This document shows positions 22,585 through 28,840 of a DNA stretch of 33,594 nucleotides, one piece after another; within the stretch, counting starts at the first letter, position 1, and the number at the start of each line of letters is the position of its first letter. The notes under the pieces were generated by a model that was not told where the DNA came from, ran no database searches, and was given only the letters and a program-made list of their open reading frames with translations. This stretch comes from Candidatus Kaiserbacteria bacterium (lineage in GTDB: Bacteria > Patescibacteriota > Minisyncoccia > Phycocordibacterales > UBA2100): positions 1-33,594 of the forward strand of contig JAFAPB010000046.1 in the NCBI GenBank assembly GCA_019247335.1, read 5' to 3'. A program made the position numbers and the translations under genes.

Positions 22585-22613
22585 TTGACTTCGTCATTAT
22601 ATAATGACATAAT
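22585..22613 (+). promoter_or_regulatory. Consensus promoter with palindromic operator-like spacer
   Basis: TTGACT (22585-22590), exactly 17 bp, then CATAAT (22608-22613). The spacer contains the perfect 16-bp palindrome GTCATTATATAATGAC (22593-22608), which would put a dimeric repressor squarely on the promoter. Confidence 0.6.
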
Positions 22614-22668
22614 AAAGGGAGCGGTGGATACCGACCGGTACCATCGGGGCAACAGGAGCACGACCAAG

Positions 22669-23409
22669 ATGCGCTTCAATGTGATCGGTGCTGCACTTGC
22701 AGCACTTCTCTTCGCCGCACCCATCCAGGCGCAGGCGACCACGACCACGATGATGTCGGAGGACAACAGCGGGTGTCTCGTCAGTGGGCAAGCTGCCTGC
22801 GACGACGACGCGACCGACACGTCGTCGGACCGCGACATGCTGCTCGATTTCATCCGGGGACCAGCGAAAATGCTGGATTATCTCGACGCGGGTCAGATCG
22901 TCGGCAGCGGCGATACGGGCGGCGCGATCCTCTCGACGATCGAGCAGCTCAAGTCCTTGATCGGTGAAGACGGCGTGCTCGAAGCGGTGCGCGATATCGT
23001 CGAGCAACCGCTCATGCTCAACGCGATCTTCTCCGGAATCGAGCCGCACCTTCTCAAATGGGTGCAGACGGCAGGCGTGTATTCGCAGGTCGTCGAGGCG
23101 GTGAACGACCGGCGGGTCATCATCGAGCTCGGCTTCGATACGGCGACCGCTCGTCTCGCGAAACGCTGGATCGATAACCGGTGCTTCGTGACGGAGCCCG
23201 TCGGCGACGTGAAGCCGGCGAGCCTCTGCAAGGAGCTCGGTCCGAAGTTCACCGAGACGTTCAAAGGGGTCTATGAGGTCGATCCAACGTTCAAGACCGC
23301 CCAGACGCTCGTGCTGCTTCTGCACCGGCAAAACCGTGCGGGGCCCGAGAGCGTGAACGGCATCATGGACATCGCGGAACGCATCGCGAAGATCTTCCCG
23401 GCCAACTGA
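22669..23409 (+). CDS. Exported protein of unknown function
   Basis: The 246-residue protein has a classical signal peptide ending near QAQA (about 22-24), a Thr-rich and acidic segment with two cysteines (GCLVSGQAAC), and a helical domain (about 60-245) with two further cysteines. The latter part carries 'RRVIIELGFDTATARLAKRW'. No family is recognised. Unlike its neighbours it has a Shine-Dalgarno (AGGAG at 22654-22658, 10 nt from the ATG) and a leader of about 50 nt from the palindrome-bearing promoter. A frame upstream of the ATG is open but would start inside the promoter. A terminator follows. Confidence 0.75.
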   Translation: MRFNVIGAALAALLFAAPIQAQATTTTMMSEDNSGCLVSGQAACDDDATDTSSDRDMLLDFIRGPAKMLDYLDAGQIVGSGDTGGAILSTIEQLKSLIGEDGVLEAVRDIVEQPLMLNAIFSGIEPHLLKWVQTAGVYSQVVEAVNDRRVIIELGFDTATARLAKRWIDNRCFVTEPVGDVKPASLCKELGPKFTETFKGVYEVDPTFKTAQTLVLLLHRQNRAGPESVNGIMDIAERIAKIFPAN

Positions 23410-23433
23410 CGGAAACGGAGAGCGATCTCCGGG

Positions 23434-23468
23434 GGCGGACACGACACGTGGCCGCCTTCCTTTTTTAT
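23434..23468 (+). terminator. Intrinsic terminator of the exported protein gene
   Basis: A stem GGCGG-A-CAC / GTG-G-CCGCC (23434-23456) is followed by TTCCTTTTTT. Confidence 0.8.
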
Positions 23469-23508
23469 ACAAAAGAGAAACGTCCTGCCGAGCAAGCCCG
23501 GCAGGACG
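23461..23508 (-). terminator. Intrinsic terminator of the 117-residue gene
   Basis: A perfect 10-bp stem (23481-23490 with 23499-23508) is followed on the minus strand by a T-rich run. Confidence 0.8.
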
Positions 23509-23520
23509 ATCGCGTAAGAC

Positions 23521-23874
23521 TTACGCAAGCCCACGCGCTTCAAGCTCCGCTCGCAGCGATCGCCGCATCAGCATCTCGCGTCCGAACGGGAGCATCACGG
23601 CGAATGCCGCGATTAGCCCGATGCAGAGTGCGATAGCGATCAGCGAGTAGCTGCTTTGCTGCCGCTCAGCGGGCGCGAACAGGTCCTTGATGTGCAGCGG
23701 CGCTGCCAGGCGAAGCGCGACGCGCTTCTCGGCAGGCGAGCGAGTGTCGAAAGAACGCATACCAGTACCCCACGTGCGCGCTCCGATCGACGGATCGACG
23801 GCGCCCACGGCCCCAGTTGTTGTGAAGATTGTGATCGCGGCAGCCGCGATCAATGCCCGAATCTTCATTCCCAA
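23521..23874 (-). CDS. Small exported single-TM protein, unknown function
   Basis: The 117-residue protein has an N-terminal signal peptide (core about residues 7-24, cut near GAVGAVD), an external segment of about 45 residues, a transmembrane helix (about 76-97) and a basic cytoplasmic tail MRRSLRAELEARG. The start is TTG at 23874 (GAGGAG Shine-Dalgarno 7 nt away) or ATG two codons on at 23868 (13 nt). The consensus promoter TAGACA-17-TATAAT lies upstream. It is convergent with the exported protein at 22669, and both share the same promoter/RBS style. No family is recognised. Confidence 0.7.
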   Translation of the reverse strand: MGMKIRALIAAAAITIFTTTGAVGAVDPSIGARTWGTGMRSFDTRSPAEKRVALRLAAPLHIKDLFAPAERQQSSYSLIAIALCIGLIAAFAVMLPFGREMLMRRSLRAELEARGLA

Positions 23875-23922
23875 GCGACTTCTCCTCAGACTTCTAGTGC
23901 ACCCCGATTTTGAGGCCTTTTA

Positions 23923-23951
23923 ATTATACAACGACGCCATTAACTTGTCTA
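23923..23951 (-). promoter_or_regulatory. Consensus promoter of the 117-residue gene
   Basis: On the minus strand TAGACA (23946-23951), exactly 17 bp, then TATAAT (23923-23928). A leader of about 40 nt and a Shine-Dalgarno follow. Confidence 0.7.
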
Positions 23952-23975
23952 GTCAAGAGTGTTGAGAGACTCGGT

Positions 23976-24461
23976 TTACCGAGATTTCAGTTTCTCAATA
24001 TCGTCCATGAGCTTGCGCAAGTCGGTCTGGATATCGGTAAGGGTTTTCCGTTGCTCCTCGTCTTCGCGCTCTTCCGCCTTATCTTCTTCGGTCATTTCCT
24101 CCACGTCTTCGCCTATGTCTTCGACGTCTTCCTGGAGCTCGTCTACGTCTTCCTGGATCTCTTCGACGTCCTCCTGCATTTCATCGATATCCTCCTGGAT
24201 CTCGTCGATATCTTTGCCGACCTCCTGAATACTTTCGGCCTGCGAATTGACGGTCATTTGAATGAAAAGGGCGAGATAGATCGCCTCGAGAGAGACGGCC
24301 GTATTAAAGACGAGAATAAGTGTGTCGAACGGAAAGACTCTTTTTAGCAGCAAAAAAATCATGATTGCAAAAAATGCTGTATGGAGAAGAATCGACTGCG
24401 TCGATCCGATCCAGCGCGTGATCGCGAGCGCGGCTTTTTCCATTCCTTTCGGCGCTGACAT
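23976..24461 (-). CDS. DUF1003-like two-TM protein with acidic heptad coiled coil
   Basis: The 161-residue protein has an N-terminal membrane part with two hydrophobic segments (about 22-40 and 47-70) and the segment FNTAVSLEAIYLALFIQMTVNSQAE, which resembles the second helix of DUF1003 proteins. A cytoplasmic coiled coil follows, with six consecutive 7-residue repeats of the form D-V/I-D/E-E-I/M-Q-E (residues 84-125), then a charged helix to the end. The coiled coil probably makes a dimer or higher oligomer. A TATAAT box 6 nt before the ATG overlaps the -10 of the divergent clamp-loader gene. Confidence 0.75.
   Translation of the reverse strand: MSAPKGMEKAALAITRWIGSTQSILLHTAFFAIMIFLLLKRVFPFDTLILVFNTAVSLEAIYLALFIQMTVNSQAESIQEVGKDIDEIQEDIDEMQEDVEEIQEDVDELQEDVEDIGEDVEEMTEEDKAEEREDEEQRKTLTDIQTDLRKLMDDIEKLKSR
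24087..24212 (-). repeat. 21-bp tandem repeat region encoding heptads
   Basis: Six near-identical 21-bp units inside the DUF1003-like gene encode the acidic heptads, differing at synonymous and Asp/Glu or Ile/Val/Met positions. Confidence 0.7.
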
Positions 24462-24467
24462 GGCGCG

Positions 24468-24475
24468 ATTATACT
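24468..24475. promoter_or_regulatory. Overlapping divergent -10 boxes
   Basis: ATTATACT reads as TATAAT on the minus strand (24468-24473) and TATACT on the plus strand (24470-24475). Each ends exactly 6 nt before an ATG (24461 minus, 24482 plus). Confidence 0.65.
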
Positions 24476-24481
24476 ACTCAT

Positions 24482-25126
24482 ATGGCGCTCTCGGGCAATG
24501 TGCAGCTGATCGCGGGAAATCAGGATGCGGTTCCGGAGGTTTTGGCGTTGCTCGAAGCGGAGGGAATCGAAACGACAGGAAATCCCGATCTCGACGTGCG
24601 CACCTATTCGCAATTTCTCGTGGAAGACGCTCGCTCGCTGTGCGAGCGCGCCTCCGGCAAGGCGCTCGGCACGGGTAGGCGCGTTTTTATCGTCGTCACC
24701 CCGAATCTTACGTATGAGGCGCAGAACACGATGCTGAAGACGCTTGAAGAGGCACCGGGTGATGCGCTTTTTATATTTATCGTGCCGTCACCGTCGCAGC
24801 TTTTGCCGACGGTTCGTTCGCGCGCGCAGATCATGTCGTTCGACGCAGCAGATGAAAGCGCTGCGGCGCGCTCGTTTCTGGCGGCGACTCCGCAGAAACG
24901 CCTCGATCTCCTGAAGCCGTTGCTCGAAAAGGACGAAGCTGACGTGCGTGATATCGGCAATGCGCTCTCGCTCCTTGCGGCGCTCGAGCGTGAGCTTTCT
25001 AAAGACCCGATGAACAACCGCGTCGGCATTGATGCGGTGTATCGCGCCCGCAAATATATCGGAGACAAAGGCTCGCTTCTCAAATCGCTCCTTGAACAAG
25101 TGGCACTTCTTGCCCCGCGTGTATAA
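24482..25126 (+). CDS. DNA polymerase III delta'-like clamp-loader subunit
   Basis: The 214-residue protein corresponds to a HolB/DnaX-type AAA+ module. The key part is PNLTYEAQNTMLKTLEEAPGDALFIFIVPSPSQLLPTVRSRAQ, the helix, sensor 1 and arginine-finger-like SRA(C/Q) of delta'. There is no Walker A loop and the N-terminal portion is reduced compared with the usual 300-330 residues, as seen in delta' subunits that do not bind ATP. It would help load the beta clamp. It starts its own leaderless transcript from the shared divergent promoter and is followed closely by frr. Confidence 0.83.
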   Translation: MALSGNVQLIAGNQDAVPEVLALLEAEGIETTGNPDLDVRTYSQFLVEDARSLCERASGKALGTGRRVFIVVTPNLTYEAQNTMLKTLEEAPGDALFIFIVPSPSQLLPTVRSRAQIMSFDAADESAAARSFLAATPQKRLDLLKPLLEKDEADVRDIGNALSLLAALERELSKDPMNNRVGIDAVYRARKYIGDKGSLLKSLLEQVALLAPRV

Positions 25127-25127
25127 T
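25122..25127 (+). promoter_or_regulatory. -10 box of frr-rseP
   Basis: TATAAT lies at the very end of the clamp-loader gene and ends 8 nt before the frr ATG. Confidence 0.5.
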
Positions 25128-25135
25128 GGTTGCCT

Positions 25136-25690
25136 ATGGCAGATTTCGATCTGAAGCCGCTCGATACCAAACTTGCCGACGCCCGTGAATGGCTCGCCAA
25201 GGAATATCGCGGACTCCGCACCGGCCGCGCAACGCCGGCGATACTCGATAGCGTGCAGGTCTCCGCTTACGGCTCGATGATGCCGCTCAAGCAGGTGGGC
25301 AATGTCTCTGTGGAAGATGCGCGCACGCTGCGTGTCACTGCGTACGATGCAGGTATCGTAAAAGACATCGAGCGCGCGATCACCGCCGCCAATCTCGGCC
25401 TCGGCACGTCATCCGACGGATCGAGCGTCCGCGTCTCGTTTCCGGAGTTGACCGCCGAGCGCCGCGAGCAGCTCGTGAAGCTTGCTAAGCAAAAGCTCGA
25501 AGAGGCGCGCACGAGCGTGCGTCTCGCGCGCGATGAGTCGTGGAAGGAGATCCAGGAGCGCGAGCGCGAAGGGACGCTGACCGAGGACGACAAATTCATG
25601 CTCAAGGACGATCTGCAGAAGCGCGTCGACAAGGCCAATGAAGAACTTGAGAAAGCGTTCGAGGCAAAAGAATCGGAGATGAGTTCATGA
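25136..25690 (+). CDS. frr: Ribosome recycling factor
   Basis: The 184-residue protein has normal length and all family marks: EYRGLRTGRATPAILDSV, a central beta domain with VSAYGSMMPLKQVGNVSVEDARTL, and the C-terminal helix with ERREQLVKLAKQKLEEAR. RRF splits post-termination ribosomes with EF-G. I chose the ATG at 25136; the in-frame TTG at 25130 leaves only 2 nt after the TATAAT box. The stop overlaps the rseP ATG (ATGA), so the two are co-translated. Confidence 0.98.
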   Translation: MADFDLKPLDTKLADAREWLAKEYRGLRTGRATPAILDSVQVSAYGSMMPLKQVGNVSVEDARTLRVTAYDAGIVKDIERAITAANLGLGTSSDGSSVRVSFPELTAERREQLVKLAKQKLEEARTSVRLARDESWKEIQEREREGTLTEDDKFMLKDDLQKRVDKANEELEKAFEAKESEMSS

Positions 25691-26769
25691 TCGCGCTCTT
25701 AGTCATCGCGATCCTCGTGTTTCTTATTGTCGTCCACGAGCTGGGCCATTTCATCGCTGCGAAGATCTTCGGCGTGAAAGTGACGGAGTTCGGCGTGGGC
25801 TATCCGCCGCGCGCATTTCTCTTCGGGAAGATCGGCGATACCGAATATTCGCTCAACTGGATCCCATTCGGCGGCTTCGTGCGACTCTTCGGCGATGACG
25901 GAGACAAGCAGCACGGGGTAGGGAGCTTTGTCGATTCGCCGCGCTGGAAGCAGGCGGTCATATTAGTCGCGGGCGTCACCATGAACGCACTCGCCGCGTG
26001 GCTGCTTTTCTCGAGTGCGTACGCAGTCGGCATTTTGCATCCGGTTGATTCGCCGAGCCCGACCTCGCGTCTCATCGTCTCCGATCTGGTCGTCGGATCG
26101 CCGGCCGATGTCGCCGGCATCCAAGTAGGGGACGACATAGTTGCGCTGACCGATGATAAGGGTGCGTCGCCCGCGCCGCTTACGCCGGAAACCGTGCTCG
26201 ACTTCGTCAGCGCGAGAGCGGGAGCGGCGCTCTCCATCACCTACAAGCATCTTGATGCGACGACAACCGCGATCGTGCATCCTGCGCACGCCGTAGTCGC
26301 AAGCGAAGCGGGTAGGCCGGCGATCGGTGTAGGGCTCGTTCTCGTCACGACCGAATCGCTGCCATGGAAGCAAGCATTTATAGAAGGGTACTACCAATCG
26401 CTCGGCACGCTTGAGGTTTCAATCGCAGGACTTTGGAACATCATCAAAACGGCGGCGCATGGTGCGCCGGATCTGCAGCACGTGACCGGTCCCGTCGGTC
26501 TCGTGAGCTATGTTGCGGAAGCATCGCGCAGCGGCTTAGGCTACGTACTTTCGCTCGCAGGATTTATTTCGATCAATCTCGCGGTCATCAACCTGATCCC
26601 GATCCCGGCGCTCGACGGCGGCCGCCTACTTATCGTCGGCATCGAAGCTTTGATGCGCCGCAATGCACCGCGGCTTGCGCTGCAATTATTGAATACGCTC
26701 GGCGTCGCGCTCATCATCATGCTTATGGTGACTGTCACGTACCACGATATCATTCGGCTCGTTACATAA
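25687..26769 (+). CDS. rseP: Site-2 (RseP-type) membrane metalloprotease
   Basis: The 360-residue intramembrane zinc protease has active-site VVHELGHF in the first helix (His17, Glu18, His21), a single PDZ domain (about 105-205), and the second zinc-ligand motif NLIPIPALDGGR (Asp310) near the C-terminus. In other bacteria it cleaves anti-sigma factors and leftover signal peptides; no anti-sigma factor gene is visible here. It overlaps frr by 4 nt. Confidence 0.96.
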   Translation: MIALLVIAILVFLIVVHELGHFIAAKIFGVKVTEFGVGYPPRAFLFGKIGDTEYSLNWIPFGGFVRLFGDDGDKQHGVGSFVDSPRWKQAVILVAGVTMNALAAWLLFSSAYAVGILHPVDSPSPTSRLIVSDLVVGSPADVAGIQVGDDIVALTDDKGASPAPLTPETVLDFVSARAGAALSITYKHLDATTTAIVHPAHAVVASEAGRPAIGVGLVLVTTESLPWKQAFIEGYYQSLGTLEVSIAGLWNIIKTAAHGAPDLQHVTGPVGLVSYVAEASRSGLGYVLSLAGFISINLAVINLIPIPALDGGRLLIVGIEALMRRNAPRLALQLLNTLGVALIIMLMVTVTYHDIIRLVT

Positions 26770-26799
26770 AAAGAAGAAGGCGCCGCGATGCAGCGCCTT
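26770..26799 (-). terminator. Intrinsic terminator of the acidic-tail gene
   Basis: A 7-bp stem (26777-26783 with 26793-26799) is followed on the minus strand by TTCTTCTTTTT. It may also stop rseP transcripts on the plus strand less efficiently. Confidence 0.75.
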
Positions 26800-26824
26800 C
26801 AGATCGTTGTTGGGTGAGCGGAGC

Positions 26825-27640
26825 TCAGTCGCCGCTGTCACCTCCGTCGAAATCACCGTCGTCGCGATCTCCGTCATCGCCGGAGTCATCGAAGTCGGCA
26901 TCGTCAGCAGTGTCGTCTTGCTGATCGTCTTCGGTCGCATTCTCCGCCGCCTCGCCTTCGGGCTGCTCGACCGGCTCGGTCAACTCCTTGAGCTCCGGAT
27001 GCTGCTCGAGCAACTGCGCGCGACCCTCATCCGAGGGCGTGAGCAGCCAGAGCATGACCAGCGCCGCGAGAATGAGACCGCCGGAGCTCTGATACGAACC
27101 GTCGTCCTGGCGCTCATAGGTCTCGCCGCGATAGCGCAGCTTCTGCGGCATACCGCGGCCGGATGCGATCAGGTACTGGTTGGCCTGCTCGTCGCTCGCG
27201 AAATAAACTTTGAGCGACCGCTCGTCGCTGTCATAGGTCTCCTTGCCAGTCCCACGATTGCAGTAAGTCATTACCGCGACGGGCTTGCCGCCGTACTTCG
27301 CGACAAGATCGGGATTGATAGCGATTGTGAGCTGCTCCGCGCCCGCCGTGAAGGTCTTGCCATTGATGACATAGCAGACGACCCGCAGGGCGCCGCGGTA
27401 GCCGTTGGCCTGCACAAGACGCAGCACATGCCGGCTGTATTGATACCAGCGGCGTCCGTACTTGCCAGCGAGGACATCCGGATGATCGACTGGTACATCC
27501 GGCCACGACACGGTTTTGGTGCGCTCGACGACGTTCGTTCCCCAGAGCCAGCCCGGTTCTTCGACGCGGGAAGTAGTCTTCAATTCTTCCAGTTGCGCGC
27601 GAACCATCTTCGGCGCAGCAGTCAGATCGAGTTCCATCAT
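26825..27640 (-). CDS. Membrane protein with very acidic C-terminal tail, unknown
   Basis: The 271-residue protein has an N-terminal globular part (about 25-180) rich in Tyr and beta-strand-like segments, with two cysteines (89 and 127). One transmembrane helix follows (about 188-201), then a 70-residue tail dominated by Asp and Glu (the last 35 residues are nearly all Asp, Glu, Gly). No signal peptide is obvious, so the globular part is probably cytoplasmic. No family is recognised. It has the most textbook promoter in the window (TTGACA-17-TATAAT) and a full AAGGAGG Shine-Dalgarno 10 nt before the ATG. Confidence 0.72.
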   Translation of the reverse strand: MMELDLTAAPKMVRAQLEELKTTSRVEEPGWLWGTNVVERTKTVSWPDVPVDHPDVLAGKYGRRWYQYSRHVLRLVQANGYRGALRVVCYVINGKTFTAGAEQLTIAINPDLVAKYGGKPVAVMTYCNRGTGKETYDSDERSLKVYFASDEQANQYLIASGRGMPQKLRYRGETYERQDDGSYQSSGGLILAALVMLWLLTPSDEGRAQLLEQHPELKELTEPVEQPEGEAAENATEDDQQDDTADDADFDDSGDDGDRDDGDFDGGDSGD

Positions 27641-27650
27641 GCGAATAGGG

Positions 27651-27657
27651 CCTCCTT
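27651..27657 (-). promoter_or_regulatory. Strong Shine-Dalgarno AAGGAGG
   Basis: A complete AAGGAGG on the minus strand 10 nt before the ATG at 27640, in contrast to the leaderless genes around it. Confidence 0.8.
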
Positions 27658-27679
27658 GACCCCGTTATACGCTGTGCAT

Positions 27680-27708
27680 ATTATACACCATAAAAATATA
27701 TATGTCAA
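27680..27708 (-). promoter_or_regulatory. Perfect consensus sigma70 promoter
   Basis: On the minus strand TTGACA (27703-27708), exactly 17 bp, TATAAT (27680-27685). An imperfect inverted repeat GTGCATA-T-TATACAC (27675-27689) overlaps the -10. Confidence 0.8.
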
Positions 27709-27914
27709 ATCAATTTCGTGGCTCAAAATCTATAAAGATAGCCGGTGGCGTTGACCGCCACCGGTGGGGTTCCTCCGCTAGACTTGGGCGTCCGCTGTTG
27801 GAGCTTGCGTCATAGCAACCTGCTTTGTTGTCCCGCTTCCTCGCACAAAAAGAAAAATGGCGCCTTGCGGTGCCACGGAATCATTTCGCGCGCACGAGAT
27901 GCAGAGAATCTAGC
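27709..27914. other. Non-coding stretch with two hairpins
   Basis: No convincing gene. A 9-bp hairpin CCGGTGGCG/CGCCACCGG (27742-27750 with 27756-27764) and a second hairpin, TGGCGCC with GGTGCCA, about 27855-27871, lie here. Read on the minus strand the second is followed by TTTTTCTTTTT and the first by CTATCTTTAT, so both look terminator-like, with about 90 nt of unexplained sequence between them. Confidence 0.4.
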
Positions 27915-27948
27915 AAAAAGAGAATGCCCCGGCAAGCGAGCCGGGGCA
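27915..27948 (-). terminator. Intrinsic terminator of the two-gene operon
   Basis: An 8-bp stem TGCCCCGG/CCGGGGCA (27925-27932 with 27941-27948) is followed on the minus strand by ATTCTCTTTTT. Confidence 0.85.
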
Positions 27949-27972
27949 AAGGTCTCCAGTTACGCAGGCTCG

Positions 27973-28344
27973 TCAGTCTGACGACATCGCTGCGGTGATT
28001 CGGCGATCAAACGCCTGCGCGAATTGGTTGCGCATCCACGAAAGAACCTCGCTTTCTTCCGCTCCCGTCTCCGCGACGAAGATGTCGACGCCCTCACGTA
28101 ACAGCTGCATGAAGGCACCGATGAGATTGCCCTCGTCGACCTCCGCGCGGGTCGGGAGTCCGCTCTTCACTGCGGCGTCGAATGCCGAGAGGAAAGCCCC
28201 CGCCACGATCGCGACGGTCTGCGTTTTCTTCAGGATATGCGGGGGTCGGAGAGCACGTTCACAGAGATCATCGACCAATGCGATGATCTCGTCTGCCGTC
28301 TTGGTAGCATGCACACTCGCGCGCCAGTCTTTATCATCAGCCAT
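27973..28344 (-). CDS. Unrecognised 123-residue helical protein
   Basis: The protein is soluble and probably all-helical: 'ADEIIALVDDLCERALRPP', then a hydrophobic helix VAIVAGAFLSAFDAAVKSG, then 'GAFMQLLREGVDIFVAE' and a final helix with WMRNQFAQAFDRRI. No family is recognised. I chose the ATG at 28344 with AGGA 5 nt upstream; a GTG one codon earlier is possible. It lies 14 nt after the stop of the 121-residue gene and is the second gene of that operon. Confidence 0.68.
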   Translation of the reverse strand: MADDKDWRASVHATKTADEIIALVDDLCERALRPPHILKKTQTVAIVAGAFLSAFDAAVKSGLPTRAEVDEGNLIGAFMQLLREGVDIFVAETGAEESEVLSWMRNQFAQAFDRRITAAMSSD

Positions 28345-28358
28345 CACGATCCTGCCTT

Positions 28359-28724
28359 TCAGTGATATGCAGAGATGAGCGGCCGGTGGAATTCGAATGC
28401 CGGCAGCCAGAGAAATGTCCTCGCGTCGTAATCCATACGGATCGGCGACGCCCAGATCAGCTGTCGGGATTCGCCCGGGCAGTGGCGTTCGACCGCGTGC
28501 TGCATCGCATAGAGTTGGGCGAGCGGGTGCCCGGCATACTGCGGTGCACTGTATTCGCGTGCGATCTCTGCTGCCTCGCGGTCATCCGGCAGCAGATAAT
28601 GATGGTCGCGGTTGGTCATGGCGTAATCCAGCAAAGCCTCGCCGAAGCAGTCGGGCTTCGGCAGCGCTATCGCGGGGGTTGAAGCGGCCCACGATTGCGG
28701 TCCGGTTTGTCTAACAATCAGCAT
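28359..28724 (-). CDS. Unrecognised 121-residue protein
   Basis: The soluble protein contains 'LLDYAMTNRDHHYLLP', 'DDREAAEIAREY', a cysteine in RHCPGESR, and ends with a Trp/Tyr/Phe-rich region (RTFLWLPAFEFHRPL). No family is recognised. The ATG at 28724 has GGAG 5 nt upstream; a GTG at 28730 is an alternative. It is preceded by TTGACA-17-CATCGT and followed 14 nt on by the 123-residue gene. Confidence 0.68.
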   Translation of the reverse strand: MLIVRQTGPQSWAASTPAIALPKPDCFGEALLDYAMTNRDHHYLLPDDREAAEIAREYSAPQYAGHPLAQLYAMQHAVERHCPGESRQLIWASPIRMDYDARTFLWLPAFEFHRPLISAYH

Positions 28725-28773
28725 GTTCACTCCGCATCTCTCTGTCGCTTGGGGCGACGTTGCTACTGCCCGT

Positions 28774-28802
28774 ACGATGCATTCGTGTCTCTAAAGTGTC
28801 AA
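28774..28802 (-). promoter_or_regulatory. Promoter of the two-gene unknown operon
   Basis: On the minus strand TTGACA (28797-28802), exactly 17 bp, CATCGT (28774-28779), then a leader and a Shine-Dalgarno. Confidence 0.5.
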
Positions 28803-28824
28803 GTACAGTACCTATAAAGTGCGC

Positions 28825-28830
28825 TAGAAT
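28825..28830 (+). promoter_or_regulatory. -10 box of proS
   Basis: TAGAAT ends 10 nt before the proS ATG at 28841. Confidence 0.4.
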
Positions 28831-28840
28831 AATCGCCACC

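Noticed and set aside
21516..22853. Minus-strand frame of 445 codons across the mreB paralog
   Set aside because: Crosses a gene end, a promoter and the next gene start on the other strand; composition typical of antisense frames.
27745..27981. Plus-strand 78-codon ORF
   Set aside because: Runs through two or three terminator-like hairpins into the convergent gene; no RBS, no plausible protein features.
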